Assembly (NCBI RefSeq): GCF_016427555.1
Contig: NZ_JAELVS010000001.1
Coordinates: forward strand, 620,001-684,000
From: Marinobacter litoralis
GTDB lineage: Bacteria > Pseudomonadota > Gammaproteobacteria > Pseudomonadales > Oleiphilaceae
Direction of reading: 5' to 3'
DNA length: 64,000 bases
The notes under the pieces are model-generated. The model saw only the letters and a list, made by a program, of their open reading frames with translations. It was not told where the DNA came from and searched no databases. Shown piece by piece: positions 54,703-64,000 of the stretch; position 1 is the stretch's first letter, and each line of letters opens with the position of its first letter. Both the position numbers and the translations under genes were made by a program.

Positions 54703-55515
54703 TTAGCGCTGACACCGGGGGCAGTAGACGGTTGAGCGGTTGTTCATGCGGATTTCTTTCAGGGTGGCCTGGCATTCCGGGCAGGCTTCCCCCGCACGGC
54801 CGTAAACCAGCAAAGACTGGGCAAAGTACCCCGGTTTGCCATCGCTGTTGACGAAATCCCGAAGCGTGGTGCCGCCCATCAGTATGGCGGCACTGAGCGT
54901 TTCCTTTATGGCTTCCGCCAGTTTGTGATAGCGGTCCAGACTGATACGGCCGGCTTTCCGTTTAGGGTGAATGCCCGCTTTATAGAGGGCTTCGTTAGCA
55001 TAGATGTTGCCCACGCCGACCACGACATGGTTGTCCATGATAAACGACTTCACCGGTGTTTGTTTGCCACGTGAGAGCCTGAACAGCGCGGCTCCATTGA
55101 AGTCCTGCGACAAGGGTTCGGGACCAAGATCCCGGATCAAAGGGTGGCTGCGATAATCTTCACTCCAAAGCCAGCAGCCAAATCGACGGGGGTCGTTAAA
55201 ACGAAGAATCCGACCGTTGCCAAGAAAAAGCTCGACGTGATCGTGTTTCATCGCGGGACTGTTGTCTGTAATGACCCGCAAGCTTCCCGACATGCCCAGA
55301 TGAATGATGACCGAGCCTGCATCAAGGTGAAGAAACAGGTATTTAGCGCGTCGATCGACTGCACGGATGGTTTGATTCTGCAGCACGGCGGGCAGGTTGT
55401 CCGGAACCGGCCAACGGAGTTTTCCGTTATGAACAAGAACCTGGTTTATGGTTTGGCTTTCGCAGTGGGGCGCAATGCCTTGCCGTGTGGTTTCAACTTC
55501 AGGTAATTCGGGCAC
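54703..55515 (-). CDS. mutM: Formamidopyrimidine-DNA glycosylase
   Basis: A 270-residue Fpg/MutM enzyme removing 8-oxoguanine. The catalytic N-terminus PELPEVETTRQG (Pro2, Glu3), Lys58 in RRAKYLF, and the C-terminal zinc finger CPEC...CPRC are all present. It is divergent from the desaturase gene. Confidence 0.96.
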   Translation of the reverse strand: MPELPEVETTRQGIAPHCESQTINQVLVHNGKLRWPVPDNLPAVLQNQTIRAVDRRAKYLFLHLDAGSVIIHLGMSGSLRVITDNSPAMKHDHVELFLGNGRILRFNDPRRFGCWLWSEDYRSHPLIRDLGPEPLSQDFNGAALFRLSRGKQTPVKSFIMDNHVVVGVGNIYANEALYKAGIHPKRKAGRISLDRYHKLAEAIKETLSAAILMGGTTLRDFVNSDGKPGYFAQSLLVYGRAGEACPECQATLKEIRMNNRSTVYCPRCQR

Positions 55516-55593
55516 TGAGCCTCCGCCGTTTGCCGTTCGCGAAACGAATAAGTGTAAACGGTAACAAAAAGTCCACCAAATATGGTTGTTCTG

Positions 55594-55609
55594 GCGTACA
55601 GCTGTACGC
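55594..55609. promoter_or_regulatory. 16 bp perfect palindrome upstream of the desaturase (FabR/DesT-like operator)
   Basis: GCGTACAGCTGTACGC, a perfect palindrome 90 bp upstream of the delta-9 desaturase start. TetR-family regulators of unsaturated fatty acid genes (FabR, DesT) bind palindromes built around GTACA/TGTAC or GAACA/TGTTC; this site fits that layout. Operator function is inferred. Confidence 0.6.
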
Positions 55610-55698
55610 TAAAGTGTGGGTCGAATAATTCCCTTCGAATGCCCGCAGTAGTGCTCTCGTGCCGTAGGTCGAAGTAGATTGATTTTTGAGGAAATTTT

Positions 55699-56877
55699 AT
55701 GTGGTTTAATGGTCTTTTAGACCTTTCTGTCTGGCAGTTGATTGCGGCTGCTCTGGTGATGACTCACATCACAATCGTCAGTGTAACGCTGTATCTGCAT
55801 CGGCATTCGGCTCATAACGCTCTGGATTTGCATCCGGTTCTGAAACACTTTTTCCGCTTCTGGTTGTGGCTCACCACCGCTCAGAACACCAAAGAATGGA
55901 CGGCCATTCATCGCAAACACCACGCCAAGTGTGAAACCGAAGAAGACCCCCATAGTCCGGTTGTTCTCGGTGTTCGTAAGGTGCTGTTTGAGGGCGCAGA
56001 GCTGTACGCGGCGTCTGCAACGCCCGAGATTCTGCAGCGGTATGGCCAACGTACGCCGGAAGACTGGATTGAGCGCAAGGTGTATACCCCGCACAAATTT
56101 TTGGGCATCACGCTGATGGCGGTGATCAATCTGGCGCTGTTTGGTGTCAACGGTATCTGGATCTGGGCGTTGCAGATGATGTGGATCCCGATTTGGGCCG
56201 CAGGTGTGGTGAATGGTCTGGGTCATTATCTGGGTTATCGTAACTACGAATGTGCCGATAATGCCCATAACCTTTCACCGATCGGTATTTTGATCGGCGG
56301 TGAAGAGCTGCATAACAATCACCACACCTACCCGAATTCGGCGAAGCTGTCTCGCCGTTGGTTCGAAGTGGATATTGGTTGGGGCTACATTCGTCTGTTC
56401 CAGCTGTTTGGTCTGGCCAAGCCGAAAGGTTATCGCCCGATTGCGCACCGAGTGCCCGGCAAGCTGGACATGGATGTAGAAACTGTACAGGCCATTGCCA
56501 ATAACCGTTTCGACATCATGCGCCAGTACCGAAAGCGGGTCATGAAGCCGGTGTTGCGTCAGCAGCGGTCATTGATGGACGAGGAAATTCGTCCGATGTA
56601 CCGCAAACTGAAACGCTTGTTGCACCGGGAAGAAGCGCTCATCAAACCGCGTGAAAAGGCGCACCTGGAGACAGTTCTGGAGCGCAATGACATTCTGCGT
56701 CAGATCTATGAAAAGCATCAGGAGCTGCAACTGCTTTGGCGTCAGCGTGGCCTGAAGCCTCAGGAAAAGCTGCAGGCCTTGATGGAATGGTGCAAGGATG
56801 CCGAAGCCAGTGGCATTCGGTACCTGGAAGAATTTTCAGCGCACCTGCGAGCCTATTCGCTGCGCCCGGTGAGCTGA
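55699..56877 (+). CDS. Membrane fatty acid delta-9 desaturase
   Basis: A 392-residue di-iron desaturase of the acyl-CoA/lipid type. Three histidine boxes: HRHSAH (about 34-39), HRKHH (about 71-75) and HNNHH (about 209-213); four membrane helices. The C-terminal 120 residues form a charged, helical tail (RKRVMKPVLRQQRSLMDEEI and onward) as in Pseudomonas DesB-type enzymes. It introduces double bases into saturated chains to adjust membrane fluidity; control by a FabR/DesT-like protein is suggested by the palindrome upstream. No redox partner adjoins. Confidence 0.9.
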   Translation: MWFNGLLDLSVWQLIAAALVMTHITIVSVTLYLHRHSAHNALDLHPVLKHFFRFWLWLTTAQNTKEWTAIHRKHHAKCETEEDPHSPVVLGVRKVLFEGAELYAASATPEILQRYGQRTPEDWIERKVYTPHKFLGITLMAVINLALFGVNGIWIWALQMMWIPIWAAGVVNGLGHYLGYRNYECADNAHNLSPIGILIGGEELHNNHHTYPNSAKLSRRWFEVDIGWGYIRLFQLFGLAKPKGYRPIAHRVPGKLDMDVETVQAIANNRFDIMRQYRKRVMKPVLRQQRSLMDEEIRPMYRKLKRLLHREEALIKPREKAHLETVLERNDILRQIYEKHQELQLLWRQRGLKPQEKLQALMEWCKDAEASGIRYLEEFSAHLRAYSLRPVS

Positions 56878-56892
56878 TTAGCCGCTGCATTT

Positions 56893-56928
56893 AAAAAGCC
56901 CGAGTGACCTAGTCATTCGGGCTTTTTT
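56893..56928. terminator. Bidirectional intrinsic terminator
   Basis: AAAAAGCCCGA and TCGGGCTTTTTT form a GC stem between the rightward desaturase gene and the leftward rsmD gene, with A- and T-runs on the two sides. Confidence 0.85.
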
Positions 56929-56958
56929 CGTTGAACACCGACGGGTTGTTAGCCAGTT

Positions 56959-57597
56959 TTATTCCGGAACCGTCTCGGTGGTTACCTGGTACAGGCTATA
57001 GGTGACCTGTCCCGCAGTTTTCTGGCGGTGCAATTCCCAGCTTTTCGGGGTTGGCGGGGTGCGCAGCTCACTTTCGTGCTCTACGTACACCCAGCCTCCG
57101 GGCTTTAACCATTGCTCCGAATCCAGCAGCGGGAACAGTTTGTCGAGCCAGCCCTGGCGGAACGGCGGGTCCATAAACACGATGTCGAACGGGGGTTGCT
57201 GGCGATGTCGCAGAAACTGCTCAACGTCCTGGCAGATCACCGCGCCTTTGTCCGATTTTAAAAGTCGAAGGTTGTCCCGCAGAGATTTTGCCAGTGCAGG
57301 GGTATGGTCCACCAGTGTCGCTTGCTCGGCGCCGCGAGACAGAGCTTCGAGGCCCAGCGCACCGGAACCGGCAAACAGGTCCAGGCAGTCGCTTCCGGCC
57401 ACGTGGTAATTCAGCCAGTTGAACAGGGTTTCCCGAATGCGGGCCGGGCTCGGGCGCACGCCGCCCACACCCGGGAAACGCAGCTTGCGGCTGCGCCAGT
57501 CGCCGCCGATGATTCTCAGCTCGCCATTGCCGCCTTGGTCAGCGCTTTTGGGTGCGCCAGAACCTGGTTTTCGGGGGGCTGGTTTGCGTTTCGCCAT
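56959..57597 (-). CDS. rsmD: 16S rRNA (guanine966-N2)-methyltransferase
   Basis: A 212-residue RsmD: basic N-terminal tail, LRIIGGDWRSRKLRFPG, DLFAGSGALGLEALSRGA (SAM site) and the FMDPPF catalytic motif. It methylates G966 of 16S rRNA. Divergent from ftsY across 157 bp, the arrangement conserved in E. coli. Confidence 0.95.
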   Translation of the reverse strand: MAKRKPAPRKPGSGAPKSADQGGNGELRIIGGDWRSRKLRFPGVGGVRPSPARIRETLFNWLNYHVAGSDCLDLFAGSGALGLEALSRGAEQATLVDHTPALAKSLRDNLRLLKSDKGAVICQDVEQFLRHRQQPPFDIVFMDPPFRQGWLDKLFPLLDSEQWLKPGGWVYVEHESELRTPPTPKSWELHRQKTAGQVTYSLYQVTTETVPE

Positions 57598-57703
57598 GAT
57601 CTGCTCCGCGAACTGGAAGACGTGTGAATTGGCCGGTAATAGTACCGGAAAGCCGGAACCAAGCGATAATGCTGCGCCCCATCACTTAGCGCCGGCAGTC
57701 TGC

Positions 57704-57709
57704 TAGAAT
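57704..57709 (+). promoter_or_regulatory. Candidate extended -10 box of ftsY
   Basis: TGC-TAGAAT (57701-57709), 45 bp upstream of the ftsY ATG, is an extended -10. The -35 region is poor. Probably starts the ftsYEX transcript. Confidence 0.4.
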
Positions 57710-57754
57710 GTGCGCTTTCTTTCGCGCGCCCATTTTCAGACAGATGGTAAGACT

Positions 57755-58996
<1,242 letters not shown>

Positions 58997-59023
58997 TACC
59001 CAGGCCCGGGAGCCTAAGCCCAG

Positions 59024-59716
59024 ATGATTGAGTTTCGTCAGGTAACCAAGCGCTACGACTCCGATCACACTGCTCTGCGCCAGGTGAACTTTCATCTGGG
59101 GCGGGGTGAGCTGGCGTTTCTTACCGGCCATTCCGGTGCGGGTAAGAGTACCTTGCTGAAGCTGATTATGGTGATGGAGCGGCCGACCGCCGGTGAGGTG
59201 GTGGTAGGCGGTCAGCGCCTGAACAGCCTGCCGAAACGACAGATCCCTTACATTCGCCGCCACATCGGTGTGGTTTTTCAGAATCACCAGCTGTTGTTCG
59301 ACCGCACCGTGTTCGACAACGTGGCGATGCCTCTTGAGGTCATGGGCGTGGCGCCCAGAGATATCGGTCGTCGGGTGAGGGCGGCCCTGGATAAGGTGGG
59401 GCTGCTGAGTAAAGAAAAGATGAATCCTATGCAGCTTTCTGGTGGTGAGCAGCAGCGAGTCGGTATTGCCCGGGCTGTTGTTAACAAACCACCGGTTCTG
59501 CTGGCGGATGAGCCTACCGGTAACCTGGACCCGCAATTGTCGGCGGACATCATGCAGTTGTTTACCGAATTCAGTCAGGTGGGTGTCACCGTGTTGATTG
59601 CCACGCACGACATTGCCTTGATCAATCAAATGGGCCGTCGCCGACTGACGCTGGACCACGGTGAGCTGATCGCAGGCGGCAGCGCTCCGGTTGGAGGAGG
59701 TGTGCATGGCCGTTGA
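59024..59716 (+). CDS. ftsE: Cell division ATP-binding protein FtsE
   Basis: A 230-residue ABC ATPase: Walker [10 protein letters not shown], signature LSGGEQQRV, Walker [12 protein letters not shown]. With FtsX it controls peptidoglycan hydrolases at the septum. It starts 27 bp after ftsY and overlaps ftsX by 11 bp. Confidence 0.96.
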   Translation: MIEFRQVTKRYDSDHTALRQVNFHLGRGELAFLTGHSGAGKSTLLKLIMVMERPTAGEVVVGGQRLNSLPKRQIPYIRRHIGVVFQNHQLLFDRTVFDNVAMPLEVMGVAPRDIGRRVRAALDKVGLLSKEKMNPMQLSGGEQQRVGIARAVVNKPPVLLADEPTGNLDPQLSADIMQLFTEFSQVGVTVLIATHDIALINQMGRRRLTLDHGELIAGGSAPVGGGVHGR

Positions 59717-60713
59717 TCCGCAGCAAAAACCGGACAACCCCCGTGGTGCCGCCGCCCGTTCGAAATCTCCGATTAATAACCAGGCCAGAAGTTATCTGGA
59801 TCATCATCGCAAGGTAGCGAGGGCATCGGCCCAGCGTTTGCTGAAAACGCCGGTTGCCAGTTTGATGACATGGACCGTGATGGGAGTGGCACTGGCTTTG
59901 CCGGTTGCCTTGCTGTTGTTGCTCACCAGTTTGCAGAGTGTGAGTGCCGGTTGGGAAAGCAGTGCACGGATCACGGCGTATTTGAGTTTGGATACCTCCG
60001 TAGAGCAGGCGCGCGAGCTGGCTCGGGACATCGACAGTGACGGCCGGATAGGGTCGGTCGAGCTGGTGGAGCGGGATCAGGCGTTGGCCGAATTTCGGGC
60101 GGCCTCTGGTTTGGGTGATGCGCTGGATTTTCTCGGTGATAACCCGTTGCCCCATACTTTGCTGATTACGCCCGAGGAAAGCGCGCGCACAGCGGCGAGT
60201 GTTCAGGCACTGGTGGATTTTATTGAAGGTATGGGACGGGTCGATCAGGTGCAGGTTGATCTGGGTTGGTTGCAGCGTTTGAATGCGATGACCGATATTC
60301 TGGCGCGAGCCGTGTGGGCTTTGTCGCTATTGTTGGGTGCGGCAGTGATCCTGGTGATCGGTAACACCGTACGTTTGGCAATCGAGAATCGCCGCGATGA
60401 GATTTTGGTGGCGAAACTGGTCGGCGGCACCGACGCATTCGTGCGCAGGCCGTTTCTGTATACGGGCGCCTGGTTTGGCGTAGGCGGCGGTCTGGTTGCC
60501 TGGCTATTGATTCAGGCTTCGCTGTGGTGGCTAAATGGACCTGTCGAACGCTTGGCCGGGTTATATCGCAGCGAGTTCGCTTTGCAAGGGCTGGGCTTCG
60601 AGGGCGCGGCAGCATTGATTATCATCGCAATGCTGTTAGGCTGGTTGGGCGCCTGGGTGGCCGTGAAGCGTCATCTCGACGACATAGAGCCGGGCGAGAT
60701 TGCTGGTGGGTGA
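59706..60713 (+). CDS. ftsX: Cell division permease FtsX
   Basis: A 335-residue FtsX: a long cytoplasmic N-terminus, first helix at about 55-75, a periplasmic loop of about 110 residues that engages amidase activators such as EnvC, and three C-terminal helices. GGAGGAGG precedes the ATG at 59706, which lies inside the end of ftsE; the in-frame start at 59691 would place that purine run inside the gene. Confidence 0.95.
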   Translation: MAVDPQQKPDNPRGAAARSKSPINNQARSYLDHHRKVARASAQRLLKTPVASLMTWTVMGVALALPVALLLLLTSLQSVSAGWESSARITAYLSLDTSVEQARELARDIDSDGRIGSVELVERDQALAEFRAASGLGDALDFLGDNPLPHTLLITPEESARTAASVQALVDFIEGMGRVDQVQVDLGWLQRLNAMTDILARAVWALSLLLGAAVILVIGNTVRLAIENRRDEILVAKLVGGTDAFVRRPFLYTGAWFGVGGGLVAWLLIQASLWWLNGPVERLAGLYRSEFALQGLGFEGAAALIIIAMLLGWLGAWVAVKRHLDDIEPGEIAGG

Positions 60714-60861
60714 CGCGGATCACGGGAATACCGTATTGAATTTAGAGCTTGATCTGGCGTAGTTTGGAGTGATTAGGGTAGCGTTTCAGACAGGCAAGGT
60801 GAGTTTTCCAGGTTGTTGATAATGAACGTTTTACTGGGATTCTCGGGAACTTATTGAGATC

Positions 60862-60890
60862 TTGGCGGTCTTGCAGTTTGTTGTTATATT
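60862..60890 (+). promoter_or_regulatory. Candidate sigma-70 promoter of rpoH
   Basis: TTGGCG (60862-60867) and TATATT (60885-60890) with a 17 bp spacer, 30 bp upstream of the rpoH ATG. The 206 bp between ftsX and rpoH probably holds further promoters, as in other bacteria, but I could not identify them. Confidence 0.45.
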
Positions 60891-60919
60891 TTAGGTCCGT
60901 CAGGTTCGGAGGTTAATGC

Positions 60920-61780
60920 ATGGGTACGAGTTTACAGCTGGCTGACAGACTGGTTCCGGGCGCGAATCTAGAATCCTATATTCAGGCGGCAAGTCGCATA
61001 CCTGTTCTTACCGTAGAGGAAGAGCGGGATTTGGCGGAACGGCTGCATTACGAGGGTGATGTAGAAGCGGCCCGTCAATTGGTGCTTTCGCACCTTCGGT
61101 TCGTGGTTCATATTGCTCGCAGTTATTCGGGCTACGGTCTGGCTCAGGCGGATTTGATTCAGGAAGGCAACGTCGGCTTGATGAAAGCCGTTAAGCGCTT
61201 TAATCCGGAATACGGTGTGCGCTTGGTGTCGTTTGCCGTGCACTGGATCAAGGCTGAGATTCACGAGTTCATTTTGCGTAACTGGCGCATTGTGAAAGTG
61301 GCGACCACCAAGGCACAACGTAAGCTGTTCTTTAATCTGCGCAGCCAGAAGAAGAAGCTGGCGTGGTTGAATCACGATGAGCTGAACGCGGTGGCTGCAG
61401 ATTTGGGTGTGGAGCCCAAAGTGGTTCGCGAGATGGAAGGCCGTTTGGCTTCTCGTGATGCGTCGTTTGATGGTCCGATGGACGATGATGACGATGCGGT
61501 TTATCAGGCACCGGCGCATTATCTTGAAGATCGTCGTTCTGATCCGGCGGTGCAGCTTGAGAATTCGAATTGGTCGGAAGACTCCAATGGTCGTCTGATG
61601 CATGCCTTGAGTGCGTTGGATGAGCGCAGCCAGGATATTCTGCGCGAGCGCTGGTTGACGGATAGTAAGTCGACGTTGCACGAATTGGCGGATAAGTATG
61701 GTGTCTCCGCTGAGCGTATTCGCCAGTTGGAAAAGAATGCCATGAAGAAGATTAAGGCTCAGATGACGGAAGTGGCTTAG
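60920..61780 (+). CDS. rpoH: RNA polymerase sigma-32 factor RpoH
   Basis: A 286-residue heat-shock sigma factor. Region 2 contains [19 protein letters not shown] and [18 protein letters not shown] (DNA melting and -10 recognition); the RpoH box [13 protein letters not shown] follows at about 133-145; region 4 ends with [25 protein letters not shown] lies 7 nt before the ATG. It drives heat-shock genes such as hslR and hslO. Confidence 0.97.
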   Translation: MGTSLQLADRLVPGANLESYIQAASRIPVLTVEEERDLAERLHYEGDVEAARQLVLSHLRFVVHIARSYSGYGLAQADLIQEGNVGLMKAVKRFNPEYGVRLVSFAVHWIKAEIHEFILRNWRIVKVATTKAQRKLFFNLRSQKKKLAWLNHDELNAVAADLGVEPKVVREMEGRLASRDASFDGPMDDDDDAVYQAPAHYLEDRRSDPAVQLENSNWSEDSNGRLMHALSALDERSQDILRERWLTDSKSTLHELADKYGVSAERIRQLEKNAMKKIKAQMTEVA

Positions 61781-61807
61781 TCGCCCTTTTGCTTTGAGTG
61801 TTTGATG

Positions 61808-61846
61808 AAAGCGCCACCACCGTTTCGCGGTTGGTGGCGTTTTTGT
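61808..61846 (+). terminator. Intrinsic terminator after rpoH
   Basis: CGCCACCA pairs with TGGTGGCG, followed by TTTTTG, about 30 bp after the rpoH stop. Confidence 0.8.
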
Positions 61847-61888
61847 TTGTATAATCCTGATACCTATATTAATTCACGCCTCCGGGGT

Positions 61889-62001
61889 GAAGGGGTTGGG
61901 GCCGCCTTTCCAAAAACCGCTCCTGCGGCACATCCATGTGGCGCTTCTGCTCCGCCATCCATGGCTGCGCACATTTTTGGAAAGGCGGCCCCAACCCCTT
62001 C
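61889..62001 (+). repeat. Palindromic intergenic repeat, copy E
   Basis: A 113 bp copy with perfect 28 bp arms (61889-61916 and 61974-62001); the arm has GGGGTTGGGG, unlike the other copies. It shows the clearest fold: the closing stem encloses CCGC-TCCT-GCGG, then CACATCCATGTG, then GCGC with GCCATCCATGGC inside, and GCGC again. It lies between the rpoH terminator and the reductase gene. Confidence 0.93.
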
Positions 62002-62029
62002 CTCGGACCTTTGAGTGGGATTCCATAAA

Positions 62030-62941
62030 ATGACTACAACACTTCCGCGTATCGCTTTTCTTGGCATTGGTCTGATGGGCGCGCCTATGACCCGAAACCT
62101 GCTGAACGCGGGTTATCCAATGACGTTGTGGAACCGCACACAGAGTAAGTGCGAGCCGTTTGCTGGCGAAGCTACGATCGCCAAGTCACCCGCTGAAGCG
62201 GTTGCCGATGCGGATGTGGTTATCACCATGCTTGAGAACGGGCAGGTGGTGGATGATGTGTTGGTGTCGCAAGGCGCGATTACGGCGTTGAAGCCGGGTG
62301 CGCTGTTGATTGATATGAGTTCGGTGCAGCCGTCGGTGGCGCGTGCCCATGGGGCACTGGCGGCGGAGCAGGGTGCGGGGTATTTGGATGCGCCGGTGTC
62401 GGGCGGCACGGTGGGAGCGGCTGAGGCTCGGTTGAGCATTATGGCGGGCGGTGCCGAGGCGGATGTGGCTCGGGCTCTGCCGGTGTTTGAGGTGCTGGGA
62501 AAGTGCACTCGCATTGGGCCGGTGGGGGCCGGGCAATTGGCTAAGCTGGCGAATCAGGCGATTGTCGGGATTACCATTGGTGCGGTGTCTGAGGCTTTGC
62601 TGTTGGCGGCCAAGGGTGGTGCGGATCCGGCAGCGGTGCGTGAGGCGTTGATGGGTGGGTTTGCCGGGAGCCGGATTCTGGAGTTGCATGGTCAACGGAT
62701 GATTGATCGGGATTTTGCGCCGGGTGCGCCGGCGCGGATTCAGTTGAAGGACTTGCGGATGATTCTGGATGAGGCTCGTGCCGAAGGGCTGACGTTGCCG
62801 CTGTCGCAGCAGGTGCATAATGAGTATCTGTCGCTGGTGGCGAACGGTCAAAGCGAGGTGGACCACAGTGGGCTTTTGCTTGAGTTGGAGCATGTGAACG
62901 GTACGTTGATGGGTTCTCTGGGCCGTGGGCCCAAGGAATAA
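62030..62941 (+). CDS. Tartronate semialdehyde reductase (2-hydroxy-3-oxopropionate reductase)
   Basis: A 303-residue beta-hydroxyacid dehydrogenase: FLGIGLMGAPMTRNLL (NAD site), DAPVSGGTVGAAEARLSIM (substrate loop) and LAKLANQ (catalytic Lys). Together with hydroxypyruvate isomerase downstream it points to the glyoxylate/glycerate route (GlxR/GarR type), though the wider family includes 3-hydroxyisobutyrate dehydrogenase. The ATG at 62030 begins MTTTLPRIAFLG. Ribosome site is weak. Glyoxylate carboligase is not in the window. Confidence 0.85.
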   Translation: MTTTLPRIAFLGIGLMGAPMTRNLLNAGYPMTLWNRTQSKCEPFAGEATIAKSPAEAVADADVVITMLENGQVVDDVLVSQGAITALKPGALLIDMSSVQPSVARAHGALAAEQGAGYLDAPVSGGTVGAAEARLSIMAGGAEADVARALPVFEVLGKCTRIGPVGAGQLAKLANQAIVGITIGAVSEALLLAAKGGADPAAVREALMGGFAGSRILELHGQRMIDRDFAPGAPARIQLKDLRMILDEARAEGLTLPLSQQVHNEYLSLVANGQSEVDHSGLLLELEHVNGTLMGSLGRGPKE

Positions 62942-62963
62942 GATTCAGTTTCAGGAGATTGCT

Positions 62964-63743
62964 ATGCCCCGTTTTGCCGCCAATTTGTCGATGCTGTTCA
63001 CGGAGGTGCCGTTTCTGGAGCGGTTTGCCAAGGCCCGTGCTGCCGGTTTTGATGGTGTGGAGTTTTTGTTCCCCTATGAGTGGCCGGCGGAGGTCATTGC
63101 GGCGGAACTGAAGACTAATGAGCTGACTCAGGTGTTGTTCAATCTGCCGCCCGGCAATTGGGACGCGGGTGAGCGCGGGATTGCTTGTTTGCCGGACCGG
63201 GTTGATGAGTTTCGCGCCGGGGTTGAGCAGGGTATTGCTTACGCGAAGGTGTTGGGCTGCAAGCAGTTGAATTGCCTGGCCGGGCTGAAGCCGGAAGCAC
63301 TGAGCGAAGACGAAGCCTGGCGCACGTTGGTGGCCAATGTTCAGTATGCCGCGGAGCGTTTTTCAGAAGCCGGGTTGACCCTGTGTTTGGAGGCGATCAA
63401 CTCGAGAGTGGATATGCCCGGTTTTATGCTGGATACCACCGGCAAGGTGATGGCGCTGATTGAAGAAGTAGATGCCGATAACGTGCGGTTGCAATACGAC
63501 ATCTACCACATGCAGATTATGGAAGGGGATTTGGTCCGGTCTATGGAGTGTCTGCTGCCGTGGATTGCTCATGTGCAATTTGCCGATAATCCTGGGCGGC
63601 ACGAGCCAGGCACCGGAGAGATTAACTTTTCGAATGTTTTCGAGGCGTTGGATAGGATGGGGTACGAGGGGTGGGTCAGTGCCGAGTACCGGCCTTCTGC
63701 GGCGACCGTGCAATCCCTGGGGTGGATGGGCGGCGGTGTCTGA
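62964..63743 (+). CDS. hyi: Hydroxypyruvate isomerase
   Basis: A 259-residue TIM-barrel isomerase interconverting hydroxypyruvate and tartronate semialdehyde. Family blocks: MPRFAANLSMLFTEVPFLER at the start, LFNLPPGNWDAGERG, LCLEAINSRVDMPGF and QYDIYHMQIMEGD with metal-binding Glu/Asp/His. CAGGAG precedes the ATG at 62964, 22 bp after the reductase, so the two form an operon. Confidence 0.92.
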   Translation: MPRFAANLSMLFTEVPFLERFAKARAAGFDGVEFLFPYEWPAEVIAAELKTNELTQVLFNLPPGNWDAGERGIACLPDRVDEFRAGVEQGIAYAKVLGCKQLNCLAGLKPEALSEDEAWRTLVANVQYAAERFSEAGLTLCLEAINSRVDMPGFMLDTTGKVMALIEEVDADNVRLQYDIYHMQIMEGDLVRSMECLLPWIAHVQFADNPGRHEPGTGEINFSNVFEALDRMGYEGWVSAEYRPSAATVQSLGWMGGGV

Positions 63744-63847
63744 CCGTCGCCAGACGCGACACCCTCTTACAAGATCGTAACTGGCCCGGGCTGCCGGTTC
63801 TTCGTAACCTTAGAGTTAATGTTATCCGCTATCAGGAGGGCTCACCG

Positions 63848-64000
63848 GTGAAGGCACTGGTAATCGAAGACGATCAGGATGTAGCAAGTTACCTGGTAAA
63901 GGGGCTGAAGGAATCCGATTTCGTAGTAGATCATGCGGCCGACGGTAAAGACGGCATGATGATGGCTGCGAGTGAAGAATACGACATCATGATTGTGGAT
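63848..64000 (+). CDS. OmpR-type response regulator (N-terminal part, cut by window edge)
   Basis: The first 51 codons of a two-component response regulator: MKALVIEDDQDVASYLVKGL with the acidic pair at 8-9, ending at YDIMIVD, whose Asp51 is the phospho-acceptor. CAGGAGG precedes the GTG start. The pattern suggests the OmpR/CusR group, but the output domain is outside the window. Confidence 0.85.
   Translation, partial: MKALVIEDDQDVASYLVKGLKESDFVVDHAADGKDGMMMAASEEYDIMIVD

Noticed and set aside
60714..60919. Possible RNA thermometer in the rpoH leader
   Set aside because: I could not find a clear structure sequestering the GGAGG site; would need folding calculations.

Overview
The window comes from a marine-type gammaproteobacterium of the Pseudomonas/Marinobacter kind. 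I infer Marinobacter or a close relative from gene order and protein character; I could not run a database search. Several blocks keep recognisable synteny: pilGHIJK-chpABC next to gshB-tonB-yqgE-ruvX-pyrR-pyrB-pyrC', as in Pseudomonas; yrfG-hslR-hslO near pckA, as in E. coli; and rsmD divergent from ftsY-ftsE-ftsX-rpoH.

Layout. 1-5.2 kb: drug exporters (a partial MATE pump and a Bcr/CflA MFS pump), thiol peroxidase, a LysR regulator and a PHA-synthase-like hydrolase, interrupted by three copies of a large palindromic intergenic repeat. 5.3-8.3 kb: a PlsC-type acyltransferase and RNase II. 8.3-12 kb: a copper module read leftward (MerR regulator, two-HMA CopA, an overlapping 37-residue membrane protein, a DUF411 protein), with a fourth repeat upstream. 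12.2-23.6 kb: three c-di-GMP proteins (GGDEF-EAL, HD-GYP, GGDEF) mixed with a short-chain dehydrogenase, an enoyl-CoA hydratase relative, a CoA-binding protein, GTP cyclohydrolase I, an Asp-nucleophile alpha/beta hydrolase, a patatin and a PAS membrane protein. 23.7-25.7 kb: zur-znuC-znuB without znuA. 25.8-39.3 kb: the complete Pil-Chp chemosensory cluster controlling type IV pili, including a 2514-residue ChpA hybrid kinase with about ten phosphotransfer modules. 39.7-45.4 kb: glutathione synthetase, TonB, YqgE, RuvX and a pyrimidine operon that ends in a dihydroorotase-like protein lacking its metal-binding histidines. 45.6-50.2 kb: a TRAP-type uptake locus (DUF6091 binding protein, TatT-like lipoprotein, fused Q-M permease) with a divergent HU gene inside. 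50.3-54.5 kb: pckA, hslO, hslR, yrfG and a small exported protein. 54.7-57.6 kb: mutM, a delta-9 desaturase with a FabR/DesT-like operator, and rsmD. 57.7-61.8 kb: ftsYEX-rpoH. 61.9-64 kb: a fifth repeat, tartronate semialdehyde reductase, hydroxypyruvate isomerase and the start of a response regulator.

The strongest unexplained signal is the repeat family: five intergenic elements of 111-115 bp (one of 194 bp). Each has a conserved core that can fold into two or three inner hairpins, closed by 27-30 bp arms. The arm sequences differ from copy to copy but are almost perfectly complementary within each copy. The inner hairpins also vary in a compensatory way, so folding appears to be conserved over sequence. 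I do not recognise this as a named family. No tRNA, rRNA, CRISPR array, intact insertion sequence or prophage gene was seen.
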